Made by a program: the position numbers and the translations under genes
Shown here: positions 23,660-31,991 of the stretch, one piece after another
Layout of the letters: each line of letters begins with the position of its first letter
Position numbering within the stretch: the first letter of the stretch is position 1
The notes under the pieces: generated by a model
What the model was told of the DNA's origin: nothing
The model's database searches: none
Seen by the model: the letters and a program-made list of their open reading frames with translations, nothing else
Source: Luteimonas_C sp035250245
GTDB lineage: Bacteria; Pseudomonadota; Gammaproteobacteria; Xanthomonadales; Xanthomonadaceae
NCBI GenBank assembly: GCA_035250245.1
Contig: DATFFH010000016.1
Span: forward strand, 3,768 to 67,767
Direction of reading: 5' to 3'
Length of the DNA stretch: 64,000 bases

Positions 23660-24172
23660 ATGAGCGGTTTGCTCGGGCCTCTCGCGAAGCTTTTCTGCTT
23701 CCGCGGCTCGCTCGAGCCGTTGCGGGACTCGCTAGCTTTGGCGATCGGCATCGCTGCGATTTGCATTGTTTTGTCGCAGGTCGCCGCCTTCGGTCCGGCC
23801 ACGATATGGAATGTGCTTTTCAGCGCCATGGTATCGGCGCTTTTTATGATCGCCGTGCCTTGGTCGATTCTCCGTGCTTCCGGACGGGACGCGCTCGTCA
23901 ATAAGACGTTATTGGCTCTTTCCGGCACCGACCTTGCGAGCATCGTTCTAATGATGCCGGGGTTTCATTTCTTTCCGTATGACGAACAGAATCCATCCCC
24001 AAGCGTGATGCTGCCGGTGTTGTTGTGGCTGCTAGCCGTGCTTTTTTGGGGTCTGGCCGTCAAGATTCGCATCTGGATGCATGCGATATCGAGATCGGCG
24101 GTAGTTTGCCTGTTCTTGGTTTTAATTCTGTCCGCAAGCGAATTCGCTGTTATGTACTTTCTTCCAGTCTAG
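23660..24172 (+). CDS. Membrane protein between adk and mpl, function unknown
   Basis: The ATG at 23660 gives a 170-aa protein with about five hydrophobic helices: SLALAIGIAAICIVLSQVAAF, TIWNVLFSAMVSALFMIAVPW, DLASIVLMMPGFHFFP, VLLWLLAVLFWGLAVKI and AVVCLFLVLILSASEFAVMYF. Bases are somewhat less GC-rich than adk and mpl. I do not recognise a family. The gap to mpl is only 8 bases, so it is probably co-transcribed with both. Confidence 0.6.
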   Translation: MSGLLGPLAKLFCFRGSLEPLRDSLALAIGIAAICIVLSQVAAFGPATIWNVLFSAMVSALFMIAVPWSILRASGRDALVNKTLLALSGTDLASIVLMMPGFHFFPYDEQNPSPSVMLPVLLWLLAVLFWGLAVKIRIWMHAISRSAVVCLFLVLILSASEFAVMYFLPV

Positions 24173-24180
24173 GCATCGCA

Positions 24181-25548
24181 ATGAAGCTACATATTCTCGG
24201 CATCGCAGGAACCTTCATGGGCGGCGTCGCCGCTTTGGCCCGCGAACTCGGCCATGACGTCGAAGGTTCCGACCAGGCGATCTACCCGCCGATGTCCACG
24301 CAACTGGAAAACCTGGGCATCGCGCTGAAGCAGGGCTATAACGCGCAGAATATCGCCAAGGATTGCGACGAGATCGTGATCGGCAATGCGCTGTCGCGCG
24401 GCAACGCCGCGGTCGAATACGTATTGGACGAAGGCCTGCGCTACACCTCCGGCGCCGAGTGGCTACGCGAAAACGTGCTGCCCGGGCGCGAGACGCTGGC
24501 GGTGGCCGGCACGCACGGCAAGACCACGACCACGACGATCCTGGCCTATCTGCTGCAGGCCACGGGCCGCGAACCCGGTTTCCTGATCGGCGGCGTGGCC
24601 GAGGATTTCGGCGTTTCCGCGCGCATCGGCCTGGGCAAGGAATTCGTGGTCGAAGCCGACGAATACGACACCGCCTTCTTCGATAAGCGCAGCAAGTTCG
24701 TGCACTACCGGCCTACGGTGGCGATCCTCAATAATTTGGAATACGACCACGCCGACATCTTTCCGGACGTGGCCGCGATCCAACGCCAGTTCCATCACCT
24801 GGTGCGCACCGTGCCGGCGCGCGGCCGCCTGATCGTCAACGGCGAGGACGAGCGCCTGGCCGAAGTGCTGAAGATGGGTTGCTGGACGCCGGTGGAGACG
24901 TTCGGCCTGGGCGAAGGCTTCGATTGGAGCGCGCGGCTCATCGCCGAAGACGGCAGCGCTTTCGCGGTGCTGCATGACGGAAATGAAGTCGGCGAAGTGC
25001 ATTGGCCGTTGCTCGGCCGCCATAACGTGATGAACGGACTCGCCGCGCTGGCGGCTTGCCATGCGGTCGGCGTCGACATCGCCGATGCGATGCCGGCGCT
25101 GGCGAATTTCCGCAGCGTGAAGCGCCGCCTGGAAGTGTTGGGCGAGGAAGGCGGCATCACCGTGTACGACGATTTCGCGCATCATCCGACCGCGATCGCC
25201 ACCACGCTCGCCGGTTTGCGCGCGCGCGTAGGCGCTGCGCGGATCGTGGTGGCGATGGAGCCGCGCAGCAATTCGATGCGGCTCGGCGCGCACGCGGATG
25301 CGCTGGCGCCGTCGCTGGATGGGGCGGATGCGGTGGTGTTCCTGCATCGTCCCGAACTGGCCTGGGACGCGGGCAAAGTGGTGGCCGCGCTGCGCGGCGA
25401 GGGACATGCGGCGGCGGATGTCGATGCTTTGATCGAGACGCTGCGCACGCTGGTCGCAGGCGGCGACCACGTCGTATTCATGTCGAACGGCGGTTTCGAC
25501 GGCGCGCCGCGGCGCTTTTTGCAGGCTTTGCGAGACCTCCGTCCGTAG
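24181..25548 (+). CDS. mpl: UDP-N-acetylmuramate:L-alanyl-gamma-D-glutamyl-meso-diaminopimelate ligase
   Basis: The 455-aa Mur-ligase shows the N-terminal Rossmann motif HILGIAGTFMGGVAALAREL, the ATP-binding AGTHGKTTTTTILAYLL, VVEADEYDTAFFDKRSKFVHY and the C-terminal YDDFAHHPTAIATTL, which are the Mpl (rather than MurC) signatures. The enzyme reattaches the recycled murein tripeptide to UDP-MurNAc, in the cytoplasm. The start ATG at 24181 begins 8 bases after the membrane protein gene. The stop codon TAG is formed by the edge of a family A palindrome. Confidence 0.95.
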   Translation: MKLHILGIAGTFMGGVAALARELGHDVEGSDQAIYPPMSTQLENLGIALKQGYNAQNIAKDCDEIVIGNALSRGNAAVEYVLDEGLRYTSGAEWLRENVLPGRETLAVAGTHGKTTTTTILAYLLQATGREPGFLIGGVAEDFGVSARIGLGKEFVVEADEYDTAFFDKRSKFVHYRPTVAILNNLEYDHADIFPDVAAIQRQFHHLVRTVPARGRLIVNGEDERLAEVLKMGCWTPVETFGLGEGFDWSARLIAEDGSAFAVLHDGNEVGEVHWPLLGRHNVMNGLAALAACHAVGVDIADAMPALANFRSVKRRLEVLGEEGGITVYDDFAHHPTAIATTLAGLRARVGAARIVVAMEPRSNSMRLGAHADALAPSLDGADAVVFLHRPELAWDAGKVVAALRGEGHAAADVDALIETLRTLVAGGDHVVFMSNGGFDGAPRRFLQALRDLRP

Positions 25549-25632
25549 GCTGGGTTGAGCGCAGCGAAACCCAGCATTGCCATCTATCTCACATGGCGAC
25601 GCTGGGTTTCGCTGCGCTCAACCCAGCCTACG
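25544..25632. repeat. GTAG palindrome, family A copy 3
   Basis: Perfect outer arms CGTAGGCTGGGTTGAGCGCA and its complement, about 20 bases or more each way, with a loop of about 30 bases. Its first TAG (25546-25548) is the mpl stop codon. Confidence 0.9.
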
Positions 25633-25672
25633 AAAGCTTGTCGCCGGCATCCAAGCGCGTAAACTGGCTTCG

Positions 25673-26251
25673 ATGCCCAACGGCAAGTCCTACCCGCTGT
25701 TCCCGCTGCATACCGTGCTGCTGCCGGGCGCGCCGCTGGGTCTGCGCATCTTCGAGCCGCGCTATCTGGACATGGTGCGCGAATGCGGGCGCCGCGAAGA
25801 AGGCTTCGGCGTCTGCCTGATCCTGGAAGGCCGCGAGGCGGGCGCGCCGGCGACGCCGGCGGCGTTCGGCACCGAGGCGCGCATCGAGGATTTCGGCAGC
25901 ACCGACGAAGGCCTGCTCACCTTGCGCGTGCGCGGCGCGCGCCGCTTCCACGTGCGCCGCACGCGGGTGCGCGATAACGGTTTGGTGGTCGGCGAAATCG
26001 ATTGGCTGGACAACGACGCGGACGACGAGATCCAGCCGCAGCACGGCCTGCTGGCGATCCTGCTGCGCAAACTGCTCGACCAGATCGGCGGCGAGCACGC
26101 ATCCGCGCCGGTGGAACGCTTCGATCAGGCGTCGTGGGTCGGCTGGCGCCTGGCCGAGCTGCTGCCGTTGGACGACGCCAGCCGGCAGGCGCTGCTGCAG
26201 CAGGACGATCCGCATGCGCGCCTGGATCGGCTGCTCGAGTTGATGCCGTAG
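25673..26251 (+). CDS. LON peptidase substrate-binding (Lon-N) domain protein
   Basis: The 192-aa protein starts YPLFPLHTVLLPGAPLGLRIFEPRYLDMVREC, the hallmark of the Lon N-terminal domain (PUA-like fold), followed by GFGVCLI, FGTEARIEDF and GLLTLRVRGARRFHV. There is no AAA or protease domain. Stand-alone Lon-N proteins have unknown, possibly adaptor or substrate-recognition roles. The ATG at 25673 was chosen because the longer frame passes through the family A palindrome. Confidence 0.9.
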   Translation: MPNGKSYPLFPLHTVLLPGAPLGLRIFEPRYLDMVRECGRREEGFGVCLILEGREAGAPATPAAFGTEARIEDFGSTDEGLLTLRVRGARRFHVRRTRVRDNGLVVGEIDWLDNDADDEIQPQHGLLAILLRKLLDQIGGEHASAPVERFDQASWVGWRLAELLPLDDASRQALLQQDDPHARLDRLLELMP

Positions 26252-26266
26252 CGAATTTTAGCTTTG

Positions 26267-26345
26267 GTAGAGTCGAGCTTGCTCGACTGCTTTTCGGCCG
26301 GATCGCGAGGCACTGCAAGAAGCAGTCGAGCAAGCTCGACTCTAC
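26267..26345. repeat. GTAG palindrome (SMAG-like), family B copy 1
   Basis: Arms GTAGAGTCGAGCTTGCTCGA and its complement ending in CTACC, each arm itself hairpin-forming. Other copies: 29403-29481, 38625-38732, 52518-52593; single hairpins at 28385, 34081 and 45339. Confidence 0.9.
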
Positions 26346-26348
26346 CAA

Positions 26349-28337
26349 TCAGCGGCCGGTCCGCATCCGCAATACCACGCTACCCGACTGCGGGTTGGGC
26401 GCCTCGCGCACGTCCGCGCCGCGCAACGCCTCGCGCAGGGCCGCATGCGCGGCCTGCGGATCCTGCATCGGTTGCCACAAGCCCGCGACGTTGAAAGGAC
26501 GCCGGTATTCCAGCGTCTGCGCGGTGCCGATCCAAAGCGCAGTGCCGTCGTTCAAGCGCGCCGGCGCCGGCCACAAACGCAGGGCGTATTGGTGCTTGCC
26601 GTCCGGGCCCGGGCGCAGCATCAGCAGCGCTTCGGCATGGCCTTCCATCGTCGCCGGCAGCACCGGCTGGTCCGCGGGCGGCGTGTCGTCGTCGAGCAGG
26701 CCGAGCGTGGCGACCCAATTCGCCTGCGCCTGTTCGCGCCAACCCGCGGCGCGCAGACGCGCGCGCAAAGGTTCCAGCGGGCCGGCGACTTGCAGATCCA
26801 GCGGCCAGGCCAGGCTCTTGGAATGTTCGTCGCGTCGGGTCGGCAATTCGGCCCAGCCGCTCTGCCACCAGCTTTCCGTTTCCAACAGGCGCGCCGGCGG
26901 CGGCGGCGCGAATCGCGCGAGCAAAGGCTGCGGCTGCTGCGGCGCGTGCCAAAGCGCGGCGGCCAGGAATACGCCGTAGAAAATGCCGGCCAGCGGCCGC
27001 ATCAGGAACGAGCGCGCGACATGTCGCCGATAAGCGATGCCCAGCAACAGCAGCCACACCACGCCGAACAACATGCCGCCGGCGATGTCGCTCAGCCAAT
27101 GCGCGCCCAGGTACAAGCGGGCGAAGCCGAGCGTGGTGACGACGAAGCCGGAAATCAGGTAGGGCCACACGCGATTGCGTCCCGGCAGTTCGCGCGCGAT
27201 CAGCACGGCGAAGAAGCCGAAGGCGATGGTCGCCATCGTCACCGAAATCGAAGGGAAGCCGAAGCCGCTGGGCGCCGTGGGCGGGCGCGGCATGTCGATC
27301 GCGGCGCCGAGCAAGGCGGTCAAAGCCAAGCCGAACACGAGCGCGCCGAGCCAATGCGCCGCCGCCATCCAGCGCCTCCGCCACAGCAGCCAAGCCAACG
27401 CGGCCGCGGCGGCCGGCGCCAATATCTGCGCATCGCCGAGCGAAGCCAGTGCGGCCATCAGCTGATCGGCCAGAGGATTGCGCAGCTTCGACATGGCTTC
27501 GTAGATGCTGCGATCGATCGCCAACGGACCGCCGCGCGCCAGCACCGCCGCCAGCCAGGCGAACCAGGCCCAGCCGATCGCCAGCAGGCACGTGGCCAGC
27601 AGCACCAGCGACGGCGATTCAGGACGGTTGGGATCGATCAGCGCCGCCGCATACTTGCCCAAGTGCGGATGTTCGCGCGTCCATTTCAATGCACGCGCCA
27701 GCAGGTTGTTGGCGTGCGCGGCGAACCATCGATAGGTGTACAGCACGAGTGCCCAGACCAGCGCCAGCGCAGCCAGCAGCGCGCCCAGGGCCAGGCTCAA
27801 CTTGTCGGCCACGGCCGCGACGGCATCGTAGGAAGCGCCGAAGATCCAGCCGGGCGCCAGAAACACCGCCGCCCAGGCGGCGCAGGCGAACAGGCTGGCG
27901 GGCGCGTAGCGGCGCAGCGGCATCCGCAGCATGCCGGCGATGGCCGGCACGAACGGCCGCACCGCGCCGACGAAGCGGGCGATGACGATGCCCAGGCTGC
28001 CGTGCCGGCGGAACAGCCGTTCGCCGCGCGCGAGGAATTGCGGATAGCGGCGGAACAGCCATTGCTCGCTCAGGTGCGTGCCCCAGCGGCGGCCGATCCA
28101 GTAGCTGAGCCCGTCGCCCAAGAAAGCGCCGATCGCGGCGCATGCCAGGGCATAGGGCCCGTCGATGTGGCCCAGGCCGATGAGAGTGCCGACCGCGAAC
28201 AGCAGCGGCAGCGCCGGCACCACGATGCCGATCACCGCCAGCGCATCGCAAAACGCGATCAGCGCGATCAGCGCGCCTGCGGCGAGCGGATGCGCGCTGA
28301 TCCAGGCGATCAGGCTGTCTAACCAAGCGGTTGGCAT
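26349..28337 (-). CDS. DedA - PAP2 - LssY_C fusion membrane protein
   Basis: The 662-aa protein is a natural fusion. Residues 1-200 are a DedA-type domain (FCDALAVIGIVVPALPLLFAVG, GAFLGDGLSYWIGRRWG, GIVIARFVGAVRPFVPAIAGM). Residues about 240-440 are a PAP2-type domain with RPPTAP, FGFPSISVTMATIAF and ARLYLGAHWLSDIAGG. Residues about 490-660 are an LssY C-terminal-like soluble domain (WPLDLQVAGPLEPLRARLRAAGW). The PAP2 SR-x5-H-x3-D motif is present, but the PSGH position reads PSIS, so the usual His is missing. DedA proteins transport or flip polyprenyl or phospholipid-phosphates, and PAP2 dephosphorylates such substrates. It is likely an envelope lipid-phosphate protein. Confidence 0.85.
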   Translation of the reverse strand: MPTAWLDSLIAWISAHPLAAGALIALIAFCDALAVIGIVVPALPLLFAVGTLIGLGHIDGPYALACAAIGAFLGDGLSYWIGRRWGTHLSEQWLFRRYPQFLARGERLFRRHGSLGIVIARFVGAVRPFVPAIAGMLRMPLRRYAPASLFACAAWAAVFLAPGWIFGASYDAVAAVADKLSLALGALLAALALVWALVLYTYRWFAAHANNLLARALKWTREHPHLGKYAAALIDPNRPESPSLVLLATCLLAIGWAWFAWLAAVLARGGPLAIDRSIYEAMSKLRNPLADQLMAALASLGDAQILAPAAAAALAWLLWRRRWMAAAHWLGALVFGLALTALLGAAIDMPRPPTAPSGFGFPSISVTMATIAFGFFAVLIARELPGRNRVWPYLISGFVVTTLGFARLYLGAHWLSDIAGGMLFGVVWLLLLGIAYRRHVARSFLMRPLAGIFYGVFLAAALWHAPQQPQPLLARFAPPPPARLLETESWWQSGWAELPTRRDEHSKSLAWPLDLQVAGPLEPLRARLRAAGWREQAQANWVATLGLLDDDTPPADQPVLPATMEGHAEALLMLRPGPDGKHQYALRLWPAPARLNDGTALWIGTAQTLEYRRPFNVAGLWQPMQDPQAAHAALREALRGADVREAPNPQSGSVVLRMRTGR

Positions 28338-28384
28338 CGGCCGATTATAGGCAACATGGACGAATTTCTGCCGACCATCGCTTT

Positions 28385-28411
28385 GTAGAGCGGGGCTCGC
28401 TCCGCTGCTCT
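28385..28411. repeat. GTAG hairpin, family B-like single copy
   Basis: GTAGAGCGGGGCTCGCTCCG and onward to CTGCTC: one arm of family B, with a GCGGGGC/GCTCCGC stem. Adjacent to the family C copy. Confidence 0.6.
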
Positions 28412-28429
28412 TTCTTCAATCTGGCTTTT

Positions 28430-28508
28430 GTAGGAGCGGCTTTAGCCGCGAGCTCTTTCCTGCAAGATCGCGGCATAGCCGAAAGCTCGCGGCTAAAGCC
28501 GCTCCTAC
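28430..28508. repeat. GTAG palindrome, family C copy 1
   Basis: Arms GTAGGAGCGGCTTTAGCCGC...GAGCTC and the complement, ending CTCCTAC. Copies at 32748, 34119, 43083, 51094 (variant) and 62820. Confidence 0.9.
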
Positions 28509-28571
28509 AAGAGAGATGCCGAGGGGGATGGCGGGGTTTAGAATCCCGAATCGCTCCGCAAGGTCTTGGCC

Positions 28572-29390
28572 ATGTCCAATCTCTCCGGCAAAACGCTGTT
28601 CATCACCGGCGCCTCGCGCGGCATCGGCCTGGCCATCGCCTTGCGCGCAGCGCGCGACGGCGCCAATGTGGCCATCGCCGCGAAATCCGACGTGCCCAAT
28701 CCCAAGCTGCCGGGCACCATCCACGAAGCCGCGCAGGCGGTGGAAGCGGCCGGCGGACGCGCATTGGCGCTGAAATGCGACATCCGCGAGGAAGACGAGG
28801 TGCGCGCCGCGGTCGCGGCGACGGTCGATGCGTTCGGCGGCATCGACATCCTGGTCAACAACGCCAGCGCGATCTGGCTGCGCGGCGCGCTGGACACGCC
28901 GATGAAGCGTTTCGATCTGATGCAGCAGGTCAATGCGCGCGGCAGCTTCCTGTGCGCGCAGGCTTGCCTGCCGCATCTGCTGCAGGCGGCCAATCCGCAC
29001 ATCCTGACCTTGGCGCCGCCGCCGTCGCTGGATCCGAAATGGTGGGCGCCGCACACCGGCTACACCTTGGCGAAAATGGGCATGAGTTTCGTCACGCTGG
29101 GCTTGGCCGGCGAGTTCGGCCCGCAAGGCGTGGCGGTGAACGCGCTATGGCCGCGCACGCTGATTGCGACCGATGCGTTGAACATGATTCCCGGCGTGAG
29201 CCAGGCCAACGGACGCAGCCCCGAGATCATGGCCGACGCGGCGCACGCGATCCTGGTGCGGCCGGCGAAGGGTTTCAGCGGACGCTTCCTGATCGACGAC
29301 GAAGTGCTGGCCGAAGCGGGCGTTACCGATTTGTCGCGCTACGCGGTCGATCCGGCGCAGCCGTTGTTGCCCGATCTGTTCCTGGATTGA
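28572..29390 (+). CDS. Short-chain dehydrogenase/reductase (HSDL2-like)
   Basis: The 272-aa protein has the SDR NAD(P) motif GASRGIG at residues 13-19 (preceded by FIT), then CDIREEDEV, LVNNASAIWL (NNAG-equivalent), and the catalytic Tyr-x3-Lys in GYTLAKMGM. The long insertion KSDVPNPKLPGTIHEAAQAV after the second strand is typical of HSDL2/SDR51-type oxidoreductases. The substrate is unknown; a lipid or fatty alcohol is a guess from that subgroup. The ATG at 28572 is used; a TTG two codons upstream is in frame. Confidence 0.9.
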   Translation: MSNLSGKTLFITGASRGIGLAIALRAARDGANVAIAAKSDVPNPKLPGTIHEAAQAVEAAGGRALALKCDIREEDEVRAAVAATVDAFGGIDILVNNASAIWLRGALDTPMKRFDLMQQVNARGSFLCAQACLPHLLQAANPHILTLAPPPSLDPKWWAPHTGYTLAKMGMSFVTLGLAGEFGPQGVAVNALWPRTLIATDALNMIPGVSQANGRSPEIMADAAHAILVRPAKGFSGRFLIDDEVLAEAGVTDLSRYAVDPAQPLLPDLFLD

Positions 29391-29402
29391 CGCACCCGCT
29401 TT

Positions 29403-29481
29403 GTAGAGTCGAGCCTGCTCGACTGCTTTTAAAATCACCTCGCGATCTGATCGAAAAGCAGTCGAGCAGGCTCGACCCTAC
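29403..29481. repeat. GTAG palindrome, family B copy 2
   Basis: GTAGAGTCGAGCCTGCTCGA and the complementary right arm ending CCTACG, flanking the 3' end of the SDR gene. Confidence 0.9.
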
Positions 29482-29604
29482 GAGAGCAGGGCTTTGCGCG
29501 GCCGTGACGGTCTGTTGCGCCCATGTCCGCGAGAATGGCGTCCGGCAAGACCGCGGCACGGTTAAGCTGAGGCTGCTGCTTCAAATGCTTCGGAGACAGA
29601 AAAC

Positions 29605-30024
29605 ATGAAATACCTGCACACGATGATCCGCGTCCGCGATCTGGACGCCACGCTGAAGTTCTTCTGCGAAGGCCTGGGCCTGAATGAGAACCGTCGAATG
29701 GACAACGAGCAGGGCAAGTACACGCTGGTGTTCCTGTCCGCCCCGGAAACGCCGCAGGCCGAGATCGAACTCACCTACAACTGGGGTTCGGAAGAGGACT
29801 ACGGCAGCGCGCGCAATTTCGGCCATCTGGCGTTCCGGGTCGACGACATCTACGCGACTTGCGAGCGCCTGCAGTCGATGGGCTACACCATCAACCGCCC
29901 GCCGCGCGACGGGCACATGGCCTTCGTGCGTTCGCCGGATCTGATTTCGGTGGAGTTGCTGCAGGAAGGGCATCTGACGCCGAAGGAACCTTGGGCTTCG
30001 ATGCCGAATACCGGTACTTGGTGA
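29605..30024 (+). CDS. VOC family protein, lactoylglutathione lyase-like
   Basis: The 139-aa protein has the glyoxalase I order: YLHTMIRVRDLDATLKFFCEGLGL, AEIELTYNWGSEEDYG, FGHLAFRVDDIYATCERL, NRPPRDGHMAFVRSPDLISVELLQ. His6 of LHTMIRV, Glu in IELTYN, His in GHLAF and Glu in VELLQ are the four expected metal ligands, so it is likely an active glyoxalase I-type enzyme (methylglyoxal detoxification). The ATG at 29605 is preceded by CGGAGAC. Confidence 0.88.
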   Translation: MKYLHTMIRVRDLDATLKFFCEGLGLNENRRMDNEQGKYTLVFLSAPETPQAEIELTYNWGSEEDYGSARNFGHLAFRVDDIYATCERLQSMGYTINRPPRDGHMAFVRSPDLISVELLQEGHLTPKEPWASMPNTGTW

Positions 30025-30028
30025 GGTT

Positions 30029-30186
30029 GTAGCCCTCTCCCGCTCGCGGGGGCGGGGGCGGGGCGCGGGTTGGCAGATCGCGACAAACCAGGATCGTGAT
30101 TGGAACCTGCTGTTTGTCGCCACCTGCCAGTTCGCGCGCCCTCATCCGGCGCTTCGCGCCACCTTCTCCCGCAAGCGGGAGAAGGC
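30029..30186. repeat. CCCTCTCCC-type palindrome, family H
   Basis: Two hairpin segments (TAGCCCTCTCCCGCTCGCGGG at the left; CTTCTCCCGCAAGCGGGAGAAG at the right), with GGCGCTTCGCGCC between. This family recurs near 32681, 39709, 40337, 54980 and 56961. Confidence 0.65.
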
Positions 30187-30265
30187 TTATTCGACCCGAC
30201 CAACGGCCTGGTTAACACCCCGCCTTCCGGTAACGTCTTGTCCCAGACCCGCAGGCAAGGACGAC

Positions 30266-30802
30266 GTGAGCGAACCGGACACCCCGGATTTGGTCGAAGC
30301 GGCGCGCACCGGCGACGGCGGCGCGATGGACGCGCTTTACCGGCGTTTCGCGCCGGTGGTGCATGGCGTGCTGCTGGGCTATGTGCAGAAAGCCGATGCC
30401 GACGATCTCACCCAGGATGTGTTCGAAACCGCGATCCGGCGTCTGCACGAATTGCGCGACAACGCGGCCTTTCCGGGCTGGATCGTGAGCATCGCGCGAC
30501 ACGCCGCGCTGGACGCCAAGCGCCGGCCCGCCGCGGTGACGGGCATGGAGTGGAACGAAGCGACGGCACCGGACAAACCCGATGAGCATCTGGAAGCCGA
30601 ACGCTCGCTGCGCGCGATCGTCGCCTTGCCCGAGGCCTATCGCGAAACCCTGTTGCTGCGCTTGGTCGAAGGCCTGACCGGGCCCGAAATCGCCGAGCGC
30701 ACCGGCCTGACGCCCGGCAGCGTGCGCGTCAATCTGCATCGCGGCATGGCGATGCTGCGCGTCGCATTGGCGACGCCGGCCGCGCGAGGAACCACGGCAT
30801 GA
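30266..30802 (+). CDS. ECF-type RNA polymerase sigma factor
   Basis: The 178-aa protein has sigma region 2 (MDALYRRFAPVVHGVLLGYVQKADADDLTQDVFETAIRRL) and region 4 (LPEAYRETLLLRLVEGLTGPEIAERTGLTPGSVRVNLHRGMAML). The GTG at 30266 has AAGGA upstream. The last base overlaps the start of the FecR-type gene (ATGA), so the two are translationally coupled. It likely responds to a signal relayed by that membrane protein. No TonB-dependent receptor is encoded nearby, unlike classical FecI systems. Confidence 0.92.
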   Translation: MSEPDTPDLVEAARTGDGGAMDALYRRFAPVVHGVLLGYVQKADADDLTQDVFETAIRRLHELRDNAAFPGWIVSIARHAALDAKRRPAAVTGMEWNEATAPDKPDEHLEAERSLRAIVALPEAYRETLLLRLVEGLTGPEIAERTGLTPGSVRVNLHRGMAMLRVALATPAARGTTA

Positions 30803-31881
30803 GCCAAGAGCACGACATCGACCGCGACGACTATCTGTGGGATCGCAGCGGTCCCGTGGATCTGGAGATCGCACGCCTGGAGCGTTTGCTGGCGCCGTAC
30901 GCTCTGGGCGATGCACGCCGTACTCCACGCGCTTCCGTTGCGCGCCCGCGGCGGCGTCGCGGCTGGCGGATCGCGCTGGCCAGCGCGGCGGTGTTGGCGA
31001 TGTTCGCCGTGGGCGCCGGCACGTGGTATCGGCAGCGTTTGTCGTGGCCCGAGGCGCAGCCGTGGCGGATGGCGGTGAACGGACCGGCCCGCATCGATGG
31101 TCGCGACGCATCCGCGGCGCGATCGCTCGCACCCGGCAGTGTGCTGGAAACCGGCAAGGACGCTTCGGTGCGGTTGCGCGCGGCGCGCATCGGCGAAATC
31201 GTGCTCGGCGAGGATTCGCGTTTCAGCCTGGTCGAAACGCGCAGCGGACGGCATCGTGTGAGCCTGCAACAGGGCAGTCTGTGGGCGCGGGTGTGGGCGC
31301 CGCCGGGGTCGCTGGGCGTGGATACCCGGCACGGCGACGTGCTCGATCTGGGCTGCGAATTCGTGCTGAAAAGCGCAGCGGATGGCAGCGGCAGCCTGGA
31401 AGTGCGCAGCGGTTGGGTGCAGATCGACGGCCTGTGGTGGGAAACGCTGGTGCCGCAGGGCGCGCGCATCGAATTCCGCGGCGACGGGCCGCCCGGCACG
31501 CCTTACGACGTCGGCGCCAGCGCCGAATTCGTCGCTGCTTTGCGCGAGGTCGATGCGCAGGGCCGCGACGTCTCCGCGATCGCGCCGGCAGTGCGCCGGC
31601 TCGCCGCGCAGGCGCGGCCGCAGGATGCGATCACGCTGCTGTCGTTGCTCAAACAGAATCCACGATTGGGCGAAGGACCGGTGTTCGACCGGTTGGCGGC
31701 GATCATGCCGGCTGGCGCCGTCGTCACCCGCGAAGATCTGCGTCGGCGCGGCCCTCGCGCTCTTGGCCCATGGTGGGATCGCCTGCCGTATCCGCGGATC
31801 AAGCGTTGGTGGATGCAGTGGCCCGATGCGTTCTCGACCAAGGCGCCCGCGGAAGTCTTGTTCAGCGAACAGCCACGCTGA
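30799..31881 (+). CDS. FecR-domain membrane protein, anti-sigma-type partner
   Basis: The 360-aa protein has one membrane helix (residues 57-76), a cytoplasmic N-terminus and a periplasmic FecR-type domain: LAPGSVLETGKDASVRLRAA, GEIVLGEDSRFSLVETRSGRHRVSLQQGSLWARVW, VDTRHGDVLDLGCEFVLK, SLEVRSGWVQIDG. A C-terminal helical extension, about residues 250-360, ends with WWDRLPYPRIKRWWMQW. Its ATG overlaps the sigma factor stop. It probably controls that sigma factor, as FecR-like proteins do. It is followed, after 110 bases, by an exported protein on the same strand. Confidence 0.88.
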   Translation: MSQEHDIDRDDYLWDRSGPVDLEIARLERLLAPYALGDARRTPRASVARPRRRRGWRIALASAAVLAMFAVGAGTWYRQRLSWPEAQPWRMAVNGPARIDGRDASAARSLAPGSVLETGKDASVRLRAARIGEIVLGEDSRFSLVETRSGRHRVSLQQGSLWARVWAPPGSLGVDTRHGDVLDLGCEFVLKSAADGSGSLEVRSGWVQIDGLWWETLVPQGARIEFRGDGPPGTPYDVGASAEFVAALREVDAQGRDVSAIAPAVRRLAAQARPQDAITLLSLLKQNPRLGEGPVFDRLAAIMPAGAVVTREDLRRRGPRALGPWWDRLPYPRIKRWWMQWPDAFSTKAPAEVLFSEQPR

Positions 31882-31991
31882 GCGTTAACGCTGGGCTGAC
31901 TGCGGTCGTCCCTTCGATGCGCACATCACGTGCCGCGATCCGCCCGATGGCATTCGCATAGGACGGATTCCACCGCATCGGAGGAATTGCC

